The notes under the pieces: generated by a model | Seen by the model: the letters and a program-made list of their open reading frames with translations, nothing else | What the model was told of the DNA's origin: nothing | The model's database searches: none | From: Miltoncostaeales bacterium | GTDB taxonomy: Bacteria > Actinomycetota > Thermoleophilia > Miltoncostaeales > Miltoncostaeaceae | Reading direction: 5' to 3' | NCBI GenBank assembly: GCA_030829765.1 | Contig: JAUROO010000079.1 | Location: 1-6,862, forward strand | Length of the DNA: 6,862 nucleotides | In this document: piece after piece, positions 1-5,169 of the stretch | How positions within the stretch are numbered: the first letter of the stretch is position 1 | How the letters are laid out: every line of letters starts with the position of its first letter | Position numbers and translations under genes: made by a program

Positions 1-7
1 CGGCCGC

Positions 8-589
8 TCACGCCGCGACCCCGGGCGCCGACAGCTGCTCGATGAGGGAGCGGGTGGTGGAATCGGCCCCGAGCCGGTTCACGTTGTCCACCAGCGCGCG
101 CACGGAGGGGCTGCCAGGACCACGGCGGTCCACGAGCCCTGCCAGCCTGCCCGCGGGATCGACCCTCTCACCATCCGGACCCGTGAGGAGGTCGGCCACA
201 TCGAGCAGCGCCAGGAGCGCGGCGTCGCGGCCTGCCGGGCGCGGGAACTCGCCGTCGATCGGCGCAAGGCCGACTGCGCGCGCACGCGCGGCGGCATTCG
301 AGTGATGCGCGACCATCCGTGCGACGTCCTCGTGGCCCGCGCGCCGGAGCGCCCGCGCACCGTCCCGCGCATGGAACGATCCCGGCAGCGCATATCCGAT
401 GTCGTGCACCCATGCCGCCGTGAGCAGGCGGCGGCGTGCACCGGAATCCAGTGACATGGCATGCGCCGCACGGGCCGCCTGCTGCGCGACGCCCCGGGAA
501 TGCGCGTACCGGCGGGCGGAGGACACCGCCTCGCACAGCGCATGGGCTCCGCGCGGGTCGCCCGCGCCGCGCCACAGCGCGGTGCTCAC
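8..589 (-). CDS. HD-domain protein, putative metal-dependent phosphohydrolase
   Basis: 193-residue protein with the HD superfamily signature. Seen: a first His (H30 in YAHSRGVAQQA), the HDIG motif at residues 62-65 (WVHDIGYALPG), further His at 73, 86, 95 and 96 (GH..VA..VAHHS), and a late Asp at 130 or 133 (LLDVADLL). These match the usual H...HD...D metal ligands of HD phosphohydrolases, so the site looks intact. Family members cleave phosphomonoesters or phosphodiesters, often nucleotides; the substrate cannot be read from the sequence. The protein has no signal peptide or membrane segment and is probably cytoplasmic. The GTG start shares a 4-base GTGA overlap with the stop of the upstream deacetylase gene, which argues for translational coupling and fixes the start. 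The C-terminal 50 residues (PAGRLAGLVDRRG onward) have no recognised motif. The HD-fold call is firm; the biochemical role is open. Confidence 0.85.
   Translation of the reverse strand: MSTALWRGAGDPRGAHALCEAVSSARRYAHSRGVAQQAARAAHAMSLDSGARRRLLTAAWVHDIGYALPGSFHARDGARALRRAGHEDVARMVAHHSNAAARARAVGLAPIDGEFPRPAGRDAALLALLDVADLLTGPDGERVDPAGRLAGLVDRRGPGSPSVRALVDNVNRLGADSTTRSLIEQLSAPGVAA
586..589 (-). promoter_or_regulatory. GTGA stop/start overlap, deacetylase to HD protein
   Basis: On the minus strand the four bases GTGA hold both the GTG start of the HD gene (589-587) and the TGA stop of the deacetylase gene (588-586). No purine-rich Shine-Dalgarno sequence lies just upstream, so the HD gene probably depends on ribosomes that have finished the deacetylase gene. 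The overlap is seen directly; the coupling is inferred. Confidence 0.7.
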
Positions 590-1743
590 AAGAGCACCCG
601 GGTGGCCTCGTCCACCACCTCATCGCCCTCGGAATCGGCCTGGGCACGCTCGTCCGCCGCGACCTCCGGGTCGGGGTCGCCCATCAGCAGCGGGGTGAGG
701 TCGGTGCGGTCCGTGCGCTCGGCGGCAAGTGCCAGCCAGTCGGCCGGCACCTCGTCGGGCAGTTCCGTGCCCGTCATCTCGGCGAACAGCAGTGCCCAGG
801 CGCGCGGCAGTACGTCCACGTTGTAGCCACCCCCACCCAGCGCGATCCACCTGCCGCCCGCGGCGTCATCCGCCAGCCGGTGCAGCGACCGCCACACCGC
901 TGGGAACGTGGCCATGCGCACCTGCAGGTGGGCCAGCGGGTCCTGGTGATGGGGGTCCACGCCGTCCTGGGTGACGATGACATCCGGCCGGAAGGCCGCA
1001 ACGGCCGGGGCGATGACCTCGTCGATCGCGCGCAGGTACGGGCCGTCGCCGGAGAAGGCCGGCAGCGGCACATTCACCGAGTACCCCTCCCCCGCACCGA
1101 TCCCGCGCTCGGAGATGGCCCCCGTCCCCGGGAAGAGGTACCGGCCGCTCTCGTGCACCGAGCACGTGAGCACACGCGGGTCGTCATAGAAGATGAACTG
1201 GGTGCCGTCGCCGTGGTGGACGTCCACGTCCACGTAGGCCACCCGCTCGGCACCGTTGTCGAGCAGCCACCGGATGGCCACGGCCGGGTCGTTGTAGATG
1301 CAGAAGCCATTCGCCTTGTTCGCGAACGCGTGGTGCAGGCCACCCGCGACCGACAGCACGCGGTCCGCACGTCCCTCCCACACCGCGCGGGCGGCGGTGA
1401 CCGACGACCCGCACACCGCCACGGCGGCCTCGTGCATCCCTGCGAAGGCCGGGGTGTCACCACCGTGTGCAAGGCCCCACATGCCCGCCTCGAACGCGGC
1501 GGCGAGCTGCGGGGTGGCGCTGTAGCGCCGCACAGCCGACATATAGGCGGCCGTGTGCACCCTGCCGATGAGGTCCTCGTCGCCCGGAGCCGGCTGCAGC
1601 ACCGTGACATCGGGCCGGTCGAGCATGCCGTATGCCCGGATGAGGTCGATGGCCAGCTCGCGGTTGACCGGCGCGAGCGGGTGATCGGTGCCCAGGTCAT
1701 ACCCGGACAGGCCCTGGCGATCGACGAAGGCGACGACTCCCAT
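586..1743 (-). CDS. acuC: AcuC-type zinc-dependent deacetylase (histone deacetylase superfamily)
   Basis: 385-residue arginase-fold deacetylase, near the usual AcuC length. By family knowledge it removes acyl groups from lysine side chains, or related amides, using Zn2+ rather than NAD+; AcuC itself is known for reactivating acetyl-CoA synthetase. Seen: the N-terminal YDLGTDHPLAP segment (residues 15-25), the GGLHHA catalytic histidines H137 and H138, NGFCIYND (145-152), the DVDVHHGDGTQ motif with zinc ligands D174 and H176, the second zinc Asp D263 in TQDGVDPHHQDPL, and the transition-state Tyr Y307 in GGGGYNVD. The active site looks complete. The C-terminal 45 residues are acidic and not recognised. 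It starts at ATG, 10 bases after the stop of the membrane-protein gene, with no clear Shine-Dalgarno sequence (the preceding bases are pyrimidine-rich). It overlaps the HD gene by 4 bases. No acetyl-CoA synthetase or acetyltransferase gene is present here, so the AcuC target is inferred only from family. Polyamine deacetylase-like activity remains possible. Confidence 0.9.
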   Translation of the reverse strand: MGVVAFVDRQGLSGYDLGTDHPLAPVNRELAIDLIRAYGMLDRPDVTVLQPAPGDEDLIGRVHTAAYMSAVRRYSATPQLAAAFEAGMWGLAHGGDTPAFAGMHEAAVAVCGSSVTAARAVWEGRADRVLSVAGGLHHAFANKANGFCIYNDPAVAIRWLLDNGAERVAYVDVDVHHGDGTQFIFYDDPRVLTCSVHESGRYLFPGTGAISERGIGAGEGYSVNVPLPAFSGDGPYLRAIDEVIAPAVAAFRPDVIVTQDGVDPHHQDPLAHLQVRMATFPAVWRSLHRLADDAAGGRWIALGGGGYNVDVLPRAWALLFAEMTGTELPDEVPADWLALAAERTDRTDLTPLLMGDPDPEVAADERAQADSEGDEVVDEATRVLL

Positions 1744-1753
1744 GACGGGAGGG

Positions 1754-2776
1754 TTAGCAGACCACGGGCACGACAGAGCACAGGCCGCGGACCTGCTGCT
1801 CCAGGTCGTCGAGCGCCTCCTCCACCCGCCGCAGCGCCGCCGCGGGCGTTGCCGCGCCGGACTGGACCTCGCGCGCGAGGGCCGCGACGTCGGACCGCAG
1901 CTGCCCGGTGGTGGCCTCGATGACCGCGACCCGGTCGTTCACGTCCGACGTGCTCGCGAGCCCGAAGGTGCCGGGGGCCGCGATGATCGCGAACACCAGC
2001 ACGAGCGCCAGGACCGCCACGCCCACCGACGCGGCGATGGCGGCGAGCAGGCGCCGGTCGGGGGGCGACGGCCGAGCGGGCGGCGGCGCGACGGGCGGGG
2101 CCGCGGTGCGGACGACGGGCTCCGTGACGGCGGCGTCCCCGGGTGCGGGGGCCGGCGGGGCGAACGACGCCGCCCCGGGCACCGGGCGCACCGCCGCGAG
2201 CGCGACCCGCGCGGCCGCAGATGCCGTCGCGGGATCCCCGGCGCTACCGGGTTCCTCGCCCACCACCCGACCGAGCTCGCGGAGCGCCAGAACGGCACGC
2301 GCGAGCGCATCCGGTGAATGTCCCACGGCCTCGCGCACGAGCGCCGGCACCATCCACGGCACGCGGGCGGCCCACTCCCCGGCGATCGGGTCCGGCGGGA
2401 GACGGATGGCATCGACGGCCACCAGGGCCTGCGCGGGCGGGACGCCCTCGCCCAGCACGGCACGCGCGCACCACCCACGGGCGCCCACCTGCTCGTCCCC
2501 GCGCAGTACCTGCACCGTCGCGCCGGGCACCCGGCCCGCGGCCAGGTCGGCAGCCGCCGCGCCTGCGGTGAGCCCGGCCAGGTCGCGGGCAACCGCGGCA
2601 CGACGCCCGTCGGGCAGCGCGGCCAGCGCGACGCGCGCGAGCTCGGTGCCCAGCACCACGGCGAGTTCGCCGTCACGCACCGGCGGACCCGGGGGGCCCG
2701 ATCGGTGGGCGCCCAGGCCCACGTCGTCGCCCCGGATGTCGACGTCCAGGCGCAGTCGCACGGCGCGATCGGTCAC
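1754..2776 (-). CDS. Unrecognised single-pass membrane protein with Pro-rich linker and coiled coil
   Basis: 340-residue protein that I do not recognise. Visible layout: an N-terminal region (residues 1-195), Ala/Arg/Val-rich and apparently globular, with no signal peptide; a Pro/Ala-rich linker (about 198-240, including APPVAPPPARPSPPD); a hydrophobic helix at about 244-267 preceded by DRR; then a charged heptad-like helical region (about 277-330, containing VNDRVAVIEATTGQLRSDV and LRRVEEALDDLEQQV) that looks like a coiled coil; and a short tail with cysteines at 333 and 340. The Arg pair before the helix suggests, by the positive-inside rule, that the N-terminal domain is cytoplasmic and the coiled coil lies outside. 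The GTG start is 9 bases after the dehydrogenase stop, with only a weak TAGG upstream. An in-frame GTG at codon 6 is a minor alternative. The gene sits between dehydrogenase and deacetylase genes in the same string. A cytoplasmic sensory or scaffold domain tethered to the membrane fits the layout, but no function is supported. Confidence 0.75.
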   Translation of the reverse strand: MTDRAVRLRLDVDIRGDDVGLGAHRSGPPGPPVRDGELAVVLGTELARVALAALPDGRRAAVARDLAGLTAGAAAADLAAGRVPGATVQVLRGDEQVGARGWCARAVLGEGVPPAQALVAVDAIRLPPDPIAGEWAARVPWMVPALVREAVGHSPDALARAVLALRELGRVVGEEPGSAGDPATASAAARVALAAVRPVPGAASFAPPAPAPGDAAVTEPVVRTAAPPVAPPPARPSPPDRRLLAAIAASVGVAVLALVLVFAIIAAPGTFGLASTSDVNDRVAVIEATTGQLRSDVAALAREVQSGAATPAAALRRVEEALDDLEQQVRGLCSVVPVVC

Positions 2777-2785
2777 GGGCGCAGC

Positions 2786-3475
2786 CTAGAACTCCTGCCC
2801 GGTGGGGCGCATGTAGATCTCGCTGATGCTCACATGGGACGGCTGCGCCAGCGCGAACATCACGGCCCGTGCGACATCCTCCACCACGAGCGGATCCCCT
2901 CCCGGCGGTTCGTCGTAGAAGGCCGTGTCCACGACGCCCGGCGCGATGAGCGTCACGCGCACGCCGGTGCCGAGGAGGTCCTTCCGCGCCGCCTCGGCCA
3001 TCGCGGTGACCGCCCACTTGGTCGACGAGTACATCGACCCGGTGCCCACCTGCCGGCCGGAGATCGACCCCATCAGCACCGCGTGCCCACGGGATTCGCG
3101 CAGGGCCGGCACGCAGGCGCGCAGGGTGATGGCGGCCCCGTACACGTTGGTGAGGATCATGTCGCGCCAGAACGCGGGCGTCTCCTCGAGCAGGCCGCGC
3201 CGCGCGCCGAACCCCGCATTCGCGATGACCGCGTCGATGCGCCCGAAGTCCCGCTCGGCAGCCGCGGCCATGGCATCCACCTGATCCCACTCGGTCACGT
3301 CGCAGGTGATGGGCAGGGCCACGGCGGGGCCGCCGAGCTCATCGGCCAGCGCCTCCAGCATCTGCGTACGGCGCGCCGCCAGCACCACCCTCCAGCCGTC
3401 GGCCACCGCGGCGCGCGCGACGGCCGCGCCGATGCCATCCGATGCCCCCGTGATGACCATCACCGGTGCGCTCAC
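2786..3475 (-). CDS. Short-chain dehydrogenase/reductase (SDR family)
   Basis: 229-residue classical SDR, an NAD(P)-dependent Rossmann-fold oxidoreductase that is soluble and usually oligomeric. Seen: the nucleotide-binding TGASDGIG (residues 9-16), the acidic CDVT after the third strand (58-61), ANAG (85-88), Asn110 in LTNVYG, the catalytic Ser at 137 (MGSISGR), and YSSTK with Tyr149 and Lys153, followed by IAPGVVDT (177-184). Arg35 and Arg36 at the end of the second strand (LAARR) suggest a preference for NADP(H), which is an inference. The Ser-Tyr spacing is 12 residues rather than the commoner 13, a small loop difference. The C-terminal EIYMRPTGQEF resembles the YdfG-like and clavulanate-dehydrogenase-like SDR group. 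The substrate cannot be assigned. The GTG start overlaps the peptidase stop by 4 bases; ATG at codon 6 (VMVITG) is an alternative start. No Shine-Dalgarno sequence is evident. Confidence 0.9.
   Translation of the reverse strand: MSAPVMVITGASDGIGAAVARAAVADGWRVVLAARRTQMLEALADELGGPAVALPITCDVTEWDQVDAMAAAAERDFGRIDAVIANAGFGARRGLLEETPAFWRDMILTNVYGAAITLRACVPALRESRGHAVLMGSISGRQVGTGSMYSSTKWAVTAMAEAARKDLLGTGVRVTLIAPGVVDTAFYDEPPGGDPLVVEDVARAVMFALAQPSHVSISEIYMRPTGQEF
3472..3475 (-). promoter_or_regulatory. GTGA stop/start overlap, peptidase to dehydrogenase
   Basis: The minus-strand bases GTGA contain the GTG start of the dehydrogenase gene and the TGA stop of the peptidase gene. It is the same arrangement as at the deacetylase/HD junction. 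Translational coupling is inferred. If the dehydrogenase instead starts at its internal ATG (codon 6), the genes would be separated by about 11 bases. Confidence 0.6.
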
Positions 3476-5169
3476 CGCGAGCGCCGCAGGACGAGCCGGT
3501 AGGCGCCCCGCCCCGCAGCGGCCCGGACCACCACGTAGCCGCGCCCCGACCGGGACGCCGTGGCCGCCAGCGATGGCGCACCTGATGCGCGCCGGGTGGT
3601 GGTGGCAGGCCGGCCGGAGGTGATGGTCCGGGTGCCGGGGGGCCAGTACGAGATGCGCAGGCGCGCCGTGGACGACCGCGCCGACATCCGCAGCACCTGC
3701 CCCGCGCGGACCATCACCGGGTACACGTCAACGGGATCGTCATCCACATCGATGAAGGCGCTCAGCGTCGCCGGGGGCGCGATGGCCGCCACGCGCCGTA
3801 CCGCGGCGATGTCGGAGTTGGCCTCGTGGGGGTCGTCGGCAGGAAGGGGCAGGGTGACCGCGGCACGGGGATTCACGAGCCCATGCCCGGTGGATGCGTC
3901 GCGGCCCCGCGGCCCCAGGTCGGTGGCGGTGTTCTTGATCTGTCGCAGCACCTGGCTGGGGGTGGCACCGGGATTCGCCGCGAACACCAGCGCGGCGACG
4001 CCCGCGACGAAGGGCGCGGCCATCGAGGTGCCCTCCTTCACGGCGTAGCCCGGGGACACCATCCCCTGCCGCACCCACGGGGGCACCGACGAGATGATGT
4101 CCACCCCGGGTGCCAGGACGTCCACCGAGGCGTTGCGGTTGCTGAAGCGCGCCAGGCCGTAGGCGGTCGGGCAGTCGGGGACGGTCACGGCGCCGGAGCA
4201 CTGCGCCGCCACGCCGAGCACGCCGCGGTACCCGGCCGGGTAGTTGACCGCGCCGTAGTCCTGCCCGTCATTTCCCACCGACACCACCGTGAGCGCCCCG
4301 GATGAGAACGCCCAGTCGACCACCCGCTGGAACGCCGGCGACGATCCCACTCCGCCGGCCGAGATGTTGATCACCTTCGCGCCGTTCCGGACCGCCCAGC
4401 GGATGCCGCGGATCATCGTCTCGTCCGTGGAATAGCCGTCGCGGTCGGAGATCTGCACCGGCATGACCTCGGCAACGCCCCGGGCCCCGGGGGCCACGCC
4501 CACCACCCCGATGCCGTTGATGGGCGCGGCGGCGATGCCGGCGACGTGCGTGCCATGGCCGGTCCGTCCCCAGTCCTCCGCGGACTGCCGGCGGGTCCAT
4601 GCGCTGTAGGGGGCCACCAGTGGTGACGCAGGCCCGCTCCACTCCGGGTGGGTCGAGTCGATGCCGCTGTCGAGGATGGCGATGCGTGGCCGCGCCGGGG
4701 TGCCGGTGAGATCCACCCCCCATGTGGTCGCGGGAGGGAACAGCGACCACTGGCGTCCGTTGGCGTAGTACTCATCCGCCGGCGGCCCGACCGGGGCGAG
4801 CGGCAGGGGGGCTGCAGGCGCCTGGGCCTGGCGTGCCCGTTCGTCCGCGCGCCGCACCAGCGACCACTCGGCCGATCGCACGCCGGGCGCACGGAGGACG
4901 CGGGCGCGCAGGCCGGCGTCGGTGGGCGCACGCACCGACCAGATGCCGGCCTCGGGCGCCACGGCGCGCGGTTCGCCGAACCGCCCGATCGCCGCCCGCA
5001 CTGCATCGGCGTCCGGTGCACCGGGGAACGACACCAGCAGCGTGCCCAGGCCGTCGGCCGTCGCAACCCGGGGTGGCTCCGCCGCCGTGGCCGCCGCGGG
5101 GAGCAGTGCCACCGCAAGAGCGGCGGCCAGCGCGCGCACCCGGCGCGCGCGCCTGCTCCTACCGGGCAC
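3472..5169 (-). CDS. Secreted subtilisin-like serine peptidase (S8) with C-terminal PPC-like domain
   Basis: 565-residue endopeptidase, probably exported. Parts in order: a signal peptide (residues 1-29) with an Arg-rich n-region (RSRRARR), a hydrophobic core and an ATA|AEPP cleavage site; a propeptide of the I9 inhibitor type (about 40-107); a linker; the S8 catalytic domain (about 140-440); and a C-terminal domain (about 470-565) whose DDDPVDVYPVMVRAGQ and GRGAYRLVL ends resemble PPC domains. The catalytic triad is D167 (AILDSGID), H205 (GHGTHVAG) and S382 (GTSMAAP), with oxyanion Asn N300 (VSVGNDG); all are present, so it looks active. C324 and C333 may form a disulfide loop. There is no LPxTG or C-terminal membrane helix, so it is probably released. 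The GTG start chosen overlaps nadE by 11 bases and keeps the basic n-region; an alternative GTG lies at 5139. The open frame continues upstream of 5169 to 5868, but only as an out-of-frame Arg/Ser/Pro-rich shadow of nadE. It ends in a 4-base overlap with the dehydrogenase gene. Confidence 0.92.
   Translation of the reverse strand: MPGRSRRARRVRALAAALAVALLPAAATAAEPPRVATADGLGTLLVSFPGAPDADAVRAAIGRFGEPRAVAPEAGIWSVRAPTDAGLRARVLRAPGVRSAEWSLVRRADERARQAQAPAAPLPLAPVGPPADEYYANGRQWSLFPPATTWGVDLTGTPARPRIAILDSGIDSTHPEWSGPASPLVAPYSAWTRRQSAEDWGRTGHGTHVAGIAAAPINGIGVVGVAPGARGVAEVMPVQISDRDGYSTDETMIRGIRWAVRNGAKVINISAGGVGSSPAFQRVVDWAFSSGALTVVSVGNDGQDYGAVNYPAGYRGVLGVAAQCSGAVTVPDCPTAYGLARFSNRNASVDVLAPGVDIISSVPPWVRQGMVSPGYAVKEGTSMAAPFVAGVAALVFAANPGATPSQVLRQIKNTATDLGPRGRDASTGHGLVNPRAAVTLPLPADDPHEANSDIAAVRRVAAIAPPATLSAFIDVDDDPVDVYPVMVRAGQVLRMSARSSTARLRISYWPPGTRTITSGRPATTTRRASGAPSLAATASRSGRGYVVVRAAAGRGAYRLVLRRSR
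5137..5169 (-). promoter_or_regulatory. Translation-start region of the peptidase, overlapping the nadE stop
   Basis: Two in-frame GTG codons could start the peptidase: 5169-5167, inside nadE, and 5139-5137, 19 bases after the nadE TAG stop (5161-5159). AGGAG, a Shine-Dalgarno-like core, sits at 5160-5156 and overlaps the stop codon. It cannot serve the 5169 start and is 16 bases from the 5139 start, which is longer than usual. The upstream start gives a proper Arg-rich signal-peptide n-region; the downstream start leaves a single Arg before the hydrophobic core. I prefer 5169 on protein grounds. Confidence 0.5.

Noticed and set aside
1744..1753. Possible promoter or terminator between the membrane-protein and deacetylase genes
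   Set aside because: The gap is only 10 bases and contains no inverted repeat or -10-like sequence.
436..1923. 495-codon open frame on the plus strand opposite the deacetylase gene
   Set aside because: Its product is rich in Arg, His, Gly, Pro and Val with no domain or motif. The opposite strand carries a complete deacetylase with all catalytic residues. In GC-rich DNA long antisense frames arise because stop codons are rare.
586..3475. NAD-linked protein deacylation system formed by nadE, SDR and the deacetylase
   Set aside because: The deacetylase is of the zinc-dependent HDAC type, not an NAD+-consuming sirtuin, so NAD+ supply does not connect it mechanistically to nadE.
2318..3502. 394-codon open frame on the plus strand opposite the SDR and part of the membrane-protein gene
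   Set aside because: It is His/Arg/Gly-rich, has no motif and spans two real genes on the other strand; a composition shadow.
5142..5153. 12-base perfect palindrome GGCGCGCGCGCC near the peptidase start
   Set aside because: It has no loop to form a hairpin and is explained by Arg/Ala codons of the signal-peptide n-region. I do not call it an operator or terminator.
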